This document shows, piece after piece, positions 23,667 through 34,990 of a stretch of 64,000 bases of DNA. The stretch covers positions 53,612,751-53,676,750 of the forward strand of contig CM076851.1 in the NCBI GenBank assembly GCA_039519185.1. Direction: 5' to 3'. Origin of the DNA: Astragalus membranaceus. Taxonomy: Eukaryota; Streptophyta; Magnoliopsida; Fabales; Fabaceae. A program made the position numbers and the translations under genes. The notes under the pieces were generated by a model. The model worked only from the letters and a program-made list of their open reading frames with translations, was not told the DNA's origin and did not search any database. How positions within the stretch are numbered: position 1 is the stretch's first letter; each line of letters opens with the position of its first letter.

Positions 23667-26313
23667 GTATTATGTATGAAAATATTTATGTTATATATAA
23701 TATTGTATTTATTTATGTGGTATGTATATATTTTAAAACACATTATCTAAGATTATATAAAAAAGGATAAGAATGTAAATCAATCATAATGTCCCCTTTC
23801 CGTCCAAATTTGAGGGGATTAGTTTTTAGTGGGGCCCACCAACAATCTTTCTTTCCTCCTTCACTTTTTTGTTGATCCAAAGGGTGGAAACATTCTTGAA
23901 ATGTGTGTTTCTCTCCTCTCTACTTTCTTTCCACTATCAATTCCTTGTTCCAAACACAGTGATAAGGATCACAAGAACTTATGAAGCATGTTATTGGCAG
24001 CAAACACGTGCAACAACAAAGATCTCCGGGAACAAAAGTTAATAAAGAATTGTTTCATCACACAGAACGGATAAGAACAATAATTTTTTTAAAAAATTTA
24101 TACTTACAGCAGGCTTACTTACACTGTCAACAACAATTACATCAACTGAACCACTACGAATTAAGGTATCCACAAGGCTAAGGGCTTGTTCACCACAATC
24201 TGGTTGCGAGAGAAGCAAGTTTTCAGTATTGACCCCAATAGACTCTGCAAGTGCCTTATCAAGCGCATGCTCAGCATCAATAAAGGCGCAATAGCCTGCA
24301 TGATACAAACTAAATTAATTAGCAGATAACCAAAGTTATACAGCCCTACTTGTCATCATTATCAAACTCGAGGGAACACGCGTCCAAAAGATTAACATAG
24401 CACCTATAGATAATTATTGTGTGAAATTTAAATAATACAGACTAGACAAACTCATCCTTCATTATCAAGGAGGAAAAAAATGGGGTGGAACTGGAACTTG
24501 TTCATACACTAAAAATCTAAAAACAACTACAAATAGATGGCATAGCATTACAAAGTGAGAAACCTTTTGTGAATCAGAACACCAAATTTCCACTTCCAAA
24601 CATTATCAGTCTTTAGTGTCTGAGAAACTGATTTAGATGTTCATGAAAAGACATAAAAATCAAAATCAAAAGATATCCGTCCAAAGTTTTATTACAACGG
24701 CAACACATAACAAAGGGGGAAAATATTAGAATAATTGTGACCGCATAACAATGATTGCTAATTTACTGAAGTACTATTATGATCATATATAAACAAAAGA
24801 CAAAGGTTGAAATGCTAAATCTAATACATCTTTAAGCAATAGCATTATCGACCACTTCAAAAATAGCGTATAAAGATAACCTCCTAGCTTCTGTGCCTCT
24901 GAAATCACATGCAAAGCAAGAGTTGTTTTCCCAGAAGCCTCTGGACCAAATATTTCTACAACGCGCCCCTACAGATATTACAGTTACATACGATAATCAG
25001 CACTTAGTTGTAGTATTGCATGCCTTTGTGTGTGTCTGTCAAATTATGCATGGCACCTATAATGTCAAGTACCATCTCATAACCAGAAACATATTTTGCA
25101 GGATAAACTATCAGAACACAAACAATCAGTCAAGAAGAATAGTAAGTGGTGATGACCATACAAAATAGAAATAAACACTACTATTTTCAATGAGTCAGAT
25201 AATTTGTAAAAGTGTAAATGGCATATACAAAAGATGTATCAGCAGAAACTTAACAAATTGAGCCAAATAAAAAAAGATTTTGCCATCAGCAAGAGCAACT
25301 TATTCAGTATATTGAAATAAAATATCCAATGTTGGTTCGGGTACAACAAAAGGGTACCTTTGGAAGACCTCCAATTCCTAGAGCTATATCAAGTGCAAAA
25401 GAACCAGTTGGGACTACAGGTACGTTTTTGGGTGACTCAGAACGACCTAGCCACATGATAGATCCTTTTCCAAATGTGGAGGTAATCTGATCCATGGCTT
25501 GTTGTAGAGCTAAATCTTTCTTAGAAATGTTCTCTTCACTCGACTCATTTCCGTCTGATTTAGAGCGCCTTTTACCTTCATGTATACAAAAATGAAAAAT
25601 GTCATTAACTTTGTATCAGCACAAGCTCTGAAATCAACCCAAGGGGACAAAACATAAACACCTAAGCCAGTATCCGTGCTTACGGTGTCTAAAATGTCCA
25701 AAATTACAACTTAAATTACAACTCAAAATAACAAGTATCAATCTAAATTCAAGGGTGAACAAAACAAAACGAAGAAGCATCACTGGTTCAAACAGATTCC
25801 CCATGTCACCATGTTATATTAGAGTCAGTACACCATTAAACTGAAATGACCAAAACGAAATTGAAATTCACTGCAACACCCTATTCATGGTTACTATAAT
25901 TTCTCACAACATATAAAAATTATTTCAAGTTCAGCAACAGAAGAGACTAGTTTTCAATGCTATTATTGTGTTTTTATATGGCAAGGTTCAGATGCTAAAG
26001 AAAGGAATAAAGTGAATTTTCAAAAACCTTTCTGAGTTGAAAAGCTCAAAACTTGAGTCATGCCCAATACTCCATTTTTTATGCAAAAGCGCTGCAAACA
26101 AAAGGGTAAATGAATCATCGTCATTCATACACTAAACCGAAACCAATGTCTTGTTAGGTAACTATATTCAATATTCAAACATAAAAGATAAAGCAAACAA
26201 AAAAGATTTTTTTCTTTAGAAAGAAAGAATGCATGAATTACCGTTGGAAAGCCAGGGTTGAAGAAAGAGTGCTTTGGGAGTAAAGTGTTGGCAATGCGAA
26301 GCAACCTCGCCAT
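22079..26313 (-). CDS. RECA3: Mitochondrial RecA homologue (RECA3-like)
   Basis: Bacterial-type RecA recombinase, an ATP-dependent strand-exchange protein; plant RECA3 acts in mitochondria and suppresses recombination between short genome repeats. Eight exons by eye: 26313-26242, 26091-26028, 25575-25358, 24968-24881, 24295-24123, 23162-23016, 22739-22605, 22459-22079. All introns are GT-AG and the total is 1278 nt, giving 425 aa in one frame. The N-terminus (MARLLRIANTLLPKHSFF) is basic with no acidic residues, like a mitochondrial presequence. GPEASGKTT (about 126-134) is the Walker A motif, VIVVDS (about 200-205) Walker B, and FINQVRSKISTFGGFGG (from about 251) the L2 DNA-binding region. 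Closeness to Arabidopsis RECA3, including a SKSDGN/SSEE linker after the presequence, is from memory. The C-terminal tail is acidic and family-specific. Assignment to RECA3 and not RECA2 is likely but not proven. Confidence 0.93.
23343..23961. mobile_element. MITE-like insertion in a RECA3 intron
   Basis: Lies in the 960-bp intron 23163-24122. The ends are imperfect inverted repeats: GGGTGCGTTTGGATAACAG on the left, and CACTGTGTTTGGAACAAGG when the right end is reverse-complemented. The GTTTGG end resembles hAT-type MITEs. The centre has two (TA)n runs, about 23558-23585 and 23621-23661. A target duplication is not clear. Confidence 0.5.
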
Positions 26314-26400
26314 AGAATAGAACAACAAATTTTTTTATGGGTTCAGAGATAGTGTGTGGAAGGTGAAGTGAAGGAAACTAGAATATGCTTTCGGTTTCTT

Positions 26401-26410
26401 TTTTATATAT
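26401..26410 (-). promoter_or_regulatory. Candidate TATA box of the RECA3-like gene
   Basis: ATATATAAAA on the minus strand, about 90 bp upstream of the ATG at 26313. This is a plausible core-promoter position with a short 5' UTR. Confidence 0.5.
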
Positions 26411-26419
26411 TGCATTGCA

Positions 26420-27394
26420 ACTGCAAATGCAATTGCATGAAAGCATGTACCATTTGAGTGTGCCGGGTTTCTAGGGTTTGATTTCCCTCCATTTTTAATT
26501 TTCATTCTCCTTCTGTTTTTTTTGGGTCTATTTTCTCCTTCTCAGTTGGGGGATAAACCGAGTAATTGTTGGGCCTGTGAATGATATTTTCTTAGGTTGC
26601 TTCCAGCACCCCGTATATTTGCCATCAGCCCCCCAAACTCCCCCTTCCCCAAAAATACATTTACTACATGTGGTAGATTTGAAAAAAAAAAATAGTATCG
26701 TAAAATAGTATGGTTTTTGACTGGTTCCCACTCGGTTAAAGGAAGGGACACTCTCTTTACACCAAAAAATAGTTGGCTAGATCCACTCGGTTAAAGGGAA
26801 AGTATTTTCCTGATCTGCTAATGTAGAATCGGCTAGCCGAGGGCTGGCCCCTAGTCACCAAAATACAAAATTAGCCGCTTAAGGTCTAATTGACCAAATA
26901 TGACCACATGGGAAAGATAAACGGCCGAAGAGTAGCCAAGGTGCACCATATGCCAACGCAGGATCAGTAGAGGCAAGAATCTACTGAACGTGACTGCTAA
27001 GTCTATATGGGCTTGGAGGCTATTATTTGCTCTTAATGGGCTCGTATAATTGTTTATTAAAGACCCATGTTATTATTGTACTATTTATAAAAAGAAATAT
27101 CATGAAAAAATACCAAGTCAAACCACCGTAACCACCTTCCTACATTCACGGGAAGTGGACATAAGGAGTTATCCACCTTCATCATAATCGCTTGATCAAC
27201 AAAGGATCATCGTTAGGATTGCAATTTAGCCAAAGAAGCACCTAATTAGCCAGACAAATAAATAATCAACTAATCGACCGATTAAGCGGCTGGCCGGCTA
27301 AGCACCAAATTTGCACGACAGCGGACTCATTAAAACCTTCTGATGCAGTCCCCCGTAGGGAAAACCATCTAGAATGAAAAACAATATCCCCCCA
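26420..27394. other. Intergenic region, no gene recognised
   Basis: It includes a direct repeat of CCACTCGGTTAAAGG (26728-26742 and 26783-26797) and several GGCTAGCC/GGCCGGC-type short palindromes (26830-26850, 27290-27300). This could be worn transposon sequence, but no termini were found. Confidence 0.4.
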
Positions 27395-29600
27395 TTTTTT
27401 TGATTAAAAAGACAAAAATGATGACTATAGACGAAAGTCCAGGGGGACTAGACCAAAACCCTTTGCGGGAAAATAAATTATCATAAAAACTGATAATATG
27501 AAAGTGTTGTTCCTTGGTTCAAACTCTTAGGTCCTGGCCGTGGATTCGGCCAGGGGTTTGAGCAAGTTCTTTGATTCCTCTGTTCTTCAAGCGGTTGTGC
27601 CAATGAGGGAACTCTGCTCTTTGACTGTGGGTATCCTGACTCCTCTAGAAAGGGCCAGGTTAGGTGAGAAGGGACTGCGAGGGTTGGATTATACTACTGG
27701 CTAATGCATAAACGTATAGATAAATGCGACAAAGAAGATAGGTAAAAAATAAACGTAGAGTTTGATTTGATTGATGTGTCCTTTTCTGTACAATTACTCT
27801 CCTATTTATATACACATGCCCTCGTCGGCCACTAACACAGCCAACATTTGCCTACCGTTGGATCAATCTAAGATCAACGACTATCATTGTTTCTAAGCCC
27901 TAAAGAGGTGGAGTAACCACCCACGATCTCACTAGCATGGTTAGTGGGGTGAACTCCCTCACTCCGCTCTTCAAGGCATCGCTCATTCGCTTGATCTTCA
28001 ACTGCTCCCACGTTCTATCTTCGTGCATGTCTCTTATGTGCCTTCCAAGTAAAACCGCCTTACCTCAGCCACTTAGTTTGCTCAGCTAACCTTCGTCCTC
28101 AGGTAGTAACTCAAGCACCTGAGCCTACCCTGGCCGTGGCACTCTATAGGCTGAGGCTGTACTCTCCCTCGGTCTCACTCATTGCTCCTCGGGCTAACCC
28201 CTTCCTCGGGGAGTTGTCTAGTGATATGCCCCGAGGACTTCCCTTGATCATTTCTCTCAGGCAATTATCTCCAAAAATCCTTGTCTAATGACCTGCCTCA
28301 GTACTCTATCTCCACTGCCTTCTTCATTCATCCCCCGGCCTACGACCTAATTATTTTTGGGTGTTAACAGAAAGACATAACTTGTTACAGGTAGAGTTCT
28401 CTAAAACAAAACTAGGTAGTAATTTCCACCAATTGAAACCATGACTAATAAATCCTCAATTAGCTAGCTTATCTGCACAAGAGTTTCCTTCACGATAGAT
28501 ATGAGAAATAAGGAAATTCATCCTATTGGTTATAGTGATGCAATTTAGCCATATATTTCTAAGCCTCAAAGGAACCAAACTAAAGGGCTTATAAGCTGGC
28601 ACTGCAAGAGCAAAATCACATTTTATCAAAAGCTTGCACCAACCGCTTTCATATGCAACTTCAATCAATTTCATAAAAGCTAAGATCTCATCTTCAAAAG
28701 AGATAAGATGAAGGCCTCTGTCAAAAGAGATAGAGACATTATTGAAGCAAGTCTGATTTCTGCCACACCAAATAAGCCAAATAATGTGAGCAATGGCAGA
28801 TAGAACCATGTCATGAATATGGGAGTTCCAAGTTTTTCACCTATGCCAAGCACTATATGAATGCTACTAACATCAATGGATAGATTAAGAAGATCCCATA
28901 TCCAATGCTAAATTCTGGAAGTAAAATGACAATGCAAGAAAATGTGATCGACGATCTCATTAGTTTTTCCACACATGCTACACATAGTGCAACCCCAAGA
29001 TCTTTATTTTTTATATTAGAACCTCAAGATCTTAGATATTCATCAATGGGGATTTTTATATGGATAAGTCTCCAAAGCAGAAAAGACTTGGAGATGGGTA
29101 TAGCTTGACTACATAAAACTTTACCCCATCTATCGGCAAACCAAGTGGGTAAAGATAAAGATAAACATCTTTAACACTCGGAGAAACATCAGTAGAACAC
29201 TTCCAGATAAGTACATCCTCATCGGGGTCAATAGGTATGGTGACTTACTAAATTTCAACCATGATAGGGGGGCAAGTCGTGATCAGCCTCCAAAGAATTT
29301 TCCACACATAGTCGACAATAAAGTCTTTGACCGAGGCTTTTAAAGCTGAAGTCGTAGTGGCAGGAAGATGCAATAACTCAGCCCATGGACGAGAAAGCCA
29401 ACAACTCATCCAAAAATTTATTTTACTATACCATCCCCAAGCTGCCAACAACTACCATTTACCATCAATAGTAGTATTAATGATATGCCTAATGCCTGGC
29501 CAAATATAATATTTTGCATAATGCCCAATAGGTTTATTATGCCTAATAAATCAAACTCTTAATAATATGACCTACCGAGAGGACGAGGAAAGCGTATCAA
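27395..29600 (-). pseudogene. 5'-truncated LINE with a solo LTR in its 3' UTR
   Basis: Minus-strand L1-type LINE remains. The segment 29451-29248 encodes the region between RT and the zinc-binding domain (SRPWAELLHLPATTTSALKA). The segment 28809-28456 encodes an RNase H-like C-terminus ending IYREGNSCADKLAN. A 3' UTR with CCCTTTGC/GGTCTAGTCCCCC-type sequence (27425-27470) follows, ending at a T-run (27395-27401, an A-tail on the minus strand). Stops and shifts are frequent and the RT catalytic core is missing. The solo LTR at 27505-28369 was inserted later. Confidence 0.75.
27500..28374 (-). mobile_element. Solo LTR with 5-bp target duplication GAAAG
   Basis: The LTR (27505-28369, 865 bp) starts on the minus strand with TGTTAACACCC and ends with ...GGAACAACA. 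Identical GAAAG flanks at 27500-27504 and 28370-28374 are the expected 5-bp duplication. A TATA box (TATATAAATAGG, 27801-27812, minus) lies inside. No internal region is present, so it formed by LTR-LTR recombination. The family is not identified. Confidence 0.8.
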
Positions 29601-29864
29601 AGCTAAGCTTCAGCATGAGGGTTTCATTTAAAGATTGCAGGATCTAACACCCTAAAATCAATTAAATAAAGGGTTTGTTTTGAATAAGAACATTAAACGT
29701 GGCAAAAATAGTTAATTTTGCTTATAACAGAGACTAAGATTTAAATTTTTTTTCTTGTAATAGTTATCAGATGGAGTACATCTCTCTCAATATTAATCAC
29801 TAGACAATTTTTCATACATATAAATTGAGTGATACAGTCAACAATGTCGCAATAAAATAAATTT
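29601..29864. other. Short AT-rich spacer
   Basis: Unrecognised sequence between the LINE remnant and the outer CACTA element. The TSD of the latter starts at 29865. Confidence 0.5.
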
Positions 29865-30499
29865 AGACACTAGAAGAAAATCGACGATTTCCAGCGGCGT
29901 TTTTCATCGCAAATGCAGCAATTTTCGTCGCAAATTGACGTTTCCGACGAACTTTCCGACGGACAAAAAGCCGTCGCAAAATCGCTCGTCGCAAATCGTT
30001 TCCGACGGATTTTTTCGTCGCAAATGACTCCGTCGCAAATTTTCGTTGCAAATTCGTCGCAAATCCATCACAAATGTTCGTCGCAAAAAACCATTTCCAA
30101 CGACAATTTCCGTCGGAAATCCGTCGGAAATGTTAAAAAAAAATAAAAATAAAAATAAAATAAAATCTTCTGAAGGGTTGTGGTAACTTCAAGTTACTCT
30201 TTTTGGGACGAGCTACTCTTTCGAGTTACTCTTACTTCTTAAAATAAAACTATTGCCACCACAACAATAAAAAGGCTAGTATTGGTCAAGCATTGGCTGG
30301 GAGAAAATTATTTGCAAAGATTAAGAGCGTCTGCAACAGATTTTTATTACGAAAAAGTAACCAAACTGTAAAACAAATCGCTCTACAAGGGCAACTCTAT
30401 CTGCACAATTTGAGTTATACCAAAGTTTGAAAATCAAAGTGATAGAGGGAAGAAGGCCATGAAAATGACCTTTGGCATACTTTGAGTTCAATATCTCTC

Positions 30500-31607
30500 T
30501 ATTGAGTTAAATGAGCTCTTTATTATTCCTTGAACATCCTTCTCCATGCAATTCATTCCTCTGCTTCACCTCATTCGTTATTGATCCTTCTGCAGCAGCC
30601 ACCTGTAGTTACACACACATCTATGAATTTCTATGTATGAAAATAAGTATTCAGCTCCAGAAGATAACATGGCTTTCATTCTTGGATATGAGAGTCATTT
30701 GTAATTAAGCCTAAAGTTCTCAACAGAATGTATAATTTGATTATTTATAGGCAGAACAAAAAAAGACTGATGGACGGGTTTATCATCTACTCGTGGGTTG
30801 CCGGTTTGAACCTTACTTAATTAGTGTATGTATTCCTACATAGGTAAATAAATGTATGACTGTAGACTGCTCATAACTTCTAACTTTTGCTACTAAAATG
30901 TCCTCAGTTCAATGTCAATTACCCAAATCACAGATATTTAATCCAGAATATCCTTTTAGATTTCCTTTATATAAATGAGTTTACCTTCAAAATATACACT
31001 ATAGCAATTGAAGCGAATAGTTTCCGGGTCAACATACCATGCTCTTTGCCTCTCTCATGTCTTCCTTGTTCAAAGGCTTTAGTGCAATCACTTGATTTTC
31101 CTTATCCTTTGTACCATTTGAAGCAACCTCTGAACTTTGAGCTCCTGCCTCCCAAAGCAAATAGAAGGAATCTCCTCTTTGTTGTGCAAACCTACAACCC
31201 GTTTAAAAGCTTATGGTGTATAATCTTCAACCCGTTTAAAATTATTTTAGTCAATCTCAATTATTTTGCTCTTCTGCAATAAAGCATAGACACAAGCACA
31301 GAGAACGTTTTTACATCTAGGAGAAGCTTTGACTTTTCTAACTAGTTTTTATTATTTTTCAAGTTTAATAAGTGTCACAGTCAAATAGACAGTTAATAAG
31401 CAGCATGCCATCTACACACACAAAAGTCAGGATAATTTTTTCTTCACTTCATATTCCACAATATCTAGAACCTACCCTCAGTTACCGGTTCATGAAGCAA
31501 GGGGCATTAATCGAACTGGGGGATATTGCAACAAAATATTCAGATGTGGTTAGGGTTTCGTTTAAAAAAACTTGGGACAAATTAAAGAAAACAATAGAAA
31601 TTACCTG
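30500..31607 (-). pseudogene. Exon-like segments of unknown identity in the outer CACTA
   Basis: Three minus-strand stretches are open and bracketed by AG/GT. Approximate extents are 31607-31476 (SQVFLNETLTTSEYF), 31190-31041 (GDSFYLLWEAGAQSSEVASN, ending at a GTATGT donor) and 30605-30507 (VAAAEGSITNEVKQRNELHG, ending in a stop). They could be exons of the element's own TNPA-like gene or captured host exons. I do not recognise the protein. The first segment is also open on the plus strand, so its orientation is uncertain. Confidence 0.35.
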
Positions 31608-33801
31608 CAAGGAAAAAAAATTGTTGAGTAACAAAAATCTTGAAATAGGCTATGGCCTATATGTGCACCCACCCTCTTAGTATGTATACTCAGCAGAAAG
31701 TTTAAAGTAAAAGACTCCATCCATCCACCTCGGCTCATGCTTGAATGAAGCTTAGGAATTTCAATGTGGATTTATTTATTTTTCTTAAGCTTTTAACAAT
31801 TTCACAGTAAAGCATTTGAAATAGAAAAACAATCAGCAAAAAATAGGAGAGAAAAGCATGCATGATATATCGGAAAGTTTCAGTTACTACATAATGTAGA
31901 ATTAAAATAGTAAAAGGTAAATCGAGAGGACATAAAACTTGAACACTTAATTAATTAAATCTGTTGGCATAGAAAACTAATGATAAGGCATTACCAGAGT
32001 ACAACTAGAAGAATTCAGGGGTATATGAAACGGAATGGTAGTCTACCAATCATCAGAGAAAAATAATATGAAACAAAGTTAGTAACAATGGATAAAATTA
32101 TAATTCAACAGCAGGAAGTTTAAATTTTCAGAAAAAGTAAAGATTGGAAATAATTGTCTACCATCTTTACCAGGAAGTTGGAGATTTCACACATACATGC
32201 ACAAGCTTTTAAAAGATGTTAATAAAAGAGCAGCAAATATATGTTTCTTGGTGACACTTAAAGTGATATCATTTGCTAAAATTATGAGTGTAACACTGAC
32301 TGCACATAATTTACCTGTCATGTCATGTCACCCAAGTAAGATCTCCACACTTCCACCGGGAGAATTAGATGCTTTTGGTGGTCTTCCCCTAGGCTTTTTA
32401 GCAGGCATCTTGTTGATCCTTTTACTAGTAGTTTGGGAGGGAACATCTGAAGGCTGCTCATCAGTGTTAGTGCACTACAAAAAAAGGGGAAAATTACGGC
32501 GGTTTTATTACGGCGGTTTTATAGAAACGCCATAAATTACGGTAAATTAGGCAGTTTTAGTAGCCGCCTAAAAATTAGGTGAAATTAGGGCGATTTCAGC
32601 CGCCAGAACTTTCAATACCAATTAGGCACAAAATTTTCATCAGACGCGGGCTTTGCTTTTCACCATCGCGCCATATCTTAAGTTTCCTTCTATTTTTTTT
32701 AGTTTCATATTCTTTTATCCTTCGAGCCCTAATTTTAATCGCTGCCTTCATTGATTCTCCAGACTCCGTCCTTCTCTCTTCTAATCACTGCTTCCTTCTA
32801 CAGGCACGCCTATCCCAATCTCCTTCCTTCTCTCTTTCGGTCTCTTTCTTTCACTCGGCGCTGTCTAGCTCTCTTTCTAATCTTCGACTTTCATTTCTTC
32901 CAGAACCAGGTTCTCTGTAACTTCATTCCATCTCTCGCGGTTCAAAGCTTTCACGGCAAGTATGGATTTCTATACTAGTTTATTTTTGTTCTTTAAAGAT
33001 ATTGTTTTGGGTTTTGGTTTATCTTTTGGTCTGAGTTTATCTTTTTGTAAGTCTATTTTTGTTCTATAAAATCTTGTTTTGGGTTTTGTTCTTTAAGATC
33101 TAGTTTTTTGTTTTGTCTTTCAGTTTCTTTCTGCAATAGTTTATCTTTCGTTCTGGGTTTTGGTTTTTTGCCGTTCTTACATGTGGGTTTCGACCCAACT
33201 ACCGTGGGATATACGCATACCAAGATAATAATTTCAATTTGTAAGCAATAAGGCACACTAAAGCAACAAATTTGTAGAAGAACAAAAGGTGTTTGTGGAA
33301 ATTCTATATGTACAAGAAAGCTGAAATTTTGTGTTTGTGGGAATTTTGTGTTTGATATAAGAAAAGGCATTGAAATTGTGTTTGTGGAAATGCTATTTGT
33401 ACAAGAAAGCTGAAATTTTGTGCTTCTGGTTATTATTGTTCTTTTCCTTTTATTGCTATTTATGGCTTCCTTCCCTAACATCAACTTTTCACTATCCTTA
33501 GCCTCTTCCTAGAGTAATCAAAATTCTGCTACATTATCTTTTTCCATAAGCCAAAACTAATCTGAAGTCCTTTGAATGCATATTTAGTTCTTGATGTGTT
33601 GTGTTCAACTTGGTAGGTAAGAAGGATCATTTTGGCACTCAACTTTGAAGTAGGCTTCTATAGATTTTTATTTCCAAGATTACCAAACTAAGTTCTTATT
33701 ATACTATTTTATTTTTCTTATATGTTGTATTGTTCTCTTCTCATATATGAATATTTAATTTTTCACGCTCGTTATGCAATATTATGTTTTCTTTTGTAGT
33801 C

Positions 33802-34420
33802 ATGCCAATAGATAAATCGTGGATTGGTAAACTGCGAAACACAATTGAATATAAATTTGGGCTAAACAACTTTTTGGATTTCGCATTTCAACATAAGTCT
33901 ATTGATGGTCGTGTCATTAAGTGTCCATGTTCAAAATGTGGTTTCACAAAAATGGAAGAAAATGGGCGTAGTTCATGAACACCTAACTTGTAGACCATTC
34001 CCAAAAAATTAGAAGGTTTGGTATCGGCATGGCGAAGTATCTAATGCAGTTCAATCCACGTCTTTTGAAAGAACACATATCGAAGACGCATTACAGCCTG
34101 AAAATCCAATGGAAAATATGATCAATGATGCGTTTGGGTTTGTGAGTCACAATCATAATGATCTTGGTGCTGCATCTTCTGAGCATTCTTCCGAAGGGCA
34201 TAATATGGCGCATGATGATGATAGCATAGAGTTTAGTAAATTGCTTAAGGACAGTGATCAACAATTATATGAGGGGTGTACAAAGTATTCAAAATTGTCA
34301 TTTCTTGTTAAATTGTATCACATAAAGTGATTGTGTCGGATGAGTGACAAAGCAATGACTATGATTCTTGAATTGTTAAAAGATGCGTTTGGATTTGCCA
34401 AGATTCCTACTTCAATTCAT
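33802..34420 (+). pseudogene. En/Spm (TNPD-type) transposase N-terminal remnant
   Basis: The plus strand from an ATG at 33802 (after a TTTTGTAG acceptor-like site) encodes the transposase-associated domain: DKSWIGKLRNTIEYKFGLNN, FLDFAF, and CPCSKCGF, a paired-cysteine motif of PF13963. A frameshift near 33970 and a stop near 34012 follow. The frame then continues to SDQQLYEGCTKYSKLSFLVK, a stop at 34328-34330, and LELLKDAFGFAKIP, the usual start of the TNPD catalytic region. Everything beyond that, including the catalytic acidic residues, is deleted. In intact elements this protein cuts and joins the element ends. Confidence 0.8.
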
Positions 34421-34537
34421 TATGTTCTAACTTCTCTAATCCTCTTTATATCATACATAATGGTTAATTTTTATCTATTATACATAGCTGATTTCTTTAG
34501 AAAGCTATTGAATTTTGTTTCCATTTTTTCGTGTTAG

Positions 34538-34756
34538 GACGGCTACCGAGCCGTTCGGTTCAACCCTTATTTGTGGCCATCTGGAGAGAAGGTAATGGGA
34601 ATTTTTGTTTTGTTTTTATTGTTGATTTGTATCAAAATTGTGCTTTTTCTAGTTTAAATTCAAATGATCTCATTGCAGATGACAAATGAAGTTGGGAAGG
34701 CAATTTTCCAAAGGGTTGGAGAACTCAATATACCAGTGGGCTTCATGTGTATGAAG
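34538..34756 (+). pseudogene. Captured exons of an amidohydrolase-2 family gene
   Basis: Exon 34538-34591 (after TTAG, before GTAATG) encodes DGYRAVRFNPYLWPSGEK. Exon 34679-34756 (after TTGCAG, before GTATTT) encodes MTNEVGKAIFQRVGELNIPV followed by GFMCMK. Both are exact multiples of three (54 and 78 nt) and join in phase 0. I recognise this as the strand before the C-terminal half of plant amidohydrolase-2 (TIM-barrel metal-dependent hydrolase) proteins. Intron sequence is kept, so capture was at the DNA level. Catalytic parts are absent, so no enzyme would be made. Family identity is from memory. Confidence 0.65.
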
Positions 34757-34933
34757 GTATTTCTCTTTGAAAACTTCCTTTTGTTTTAAATACAGAAGAA
34801 CTATCTTCTATAACTTCTCCTCCGTGTCAGTGTCATGTCCGGTTTTCATAGAATGAAAATGATGAAACTAAATTACCAAGTTGAATGAAACTTCCTATTT
34901 CTCTTTAATAGGTATTTACATTTTGTTTTGCAG

Positions 34934-34990
34934 CCGGAATTGTTCTTGAGGAGATGAATTGGCCACCTTTTCTCCCAATTATCCATCAGG
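34934..34990 (+). pseudogene. Captured exon of a SCAMP gene
   Basis: Bounded by TTTTGCAG and GTATTT, this 57-nt segment encodes (A)GIVLEEMNWPPFLPIIH. Plant secretory carrier-associated membrane proteins have a near-identical stretch (GIVIEEKNWPPFFPIIHHDI) just before the first membrane span. The frame is phase 2 at the acceptor, so it does not continue the frame of the preceding exons. A further segment after TTTTGCAG at 35290 is not recognised. Confidence 0.65.

Noticed and set aside
22079..26313. Bacterial contamination as the source of the recA sequence
   Set aside because: The gene is split by seven GT-AG introns, has a presequence, and is flanked by plant repeats, so it is a nuclear organellar RECA.
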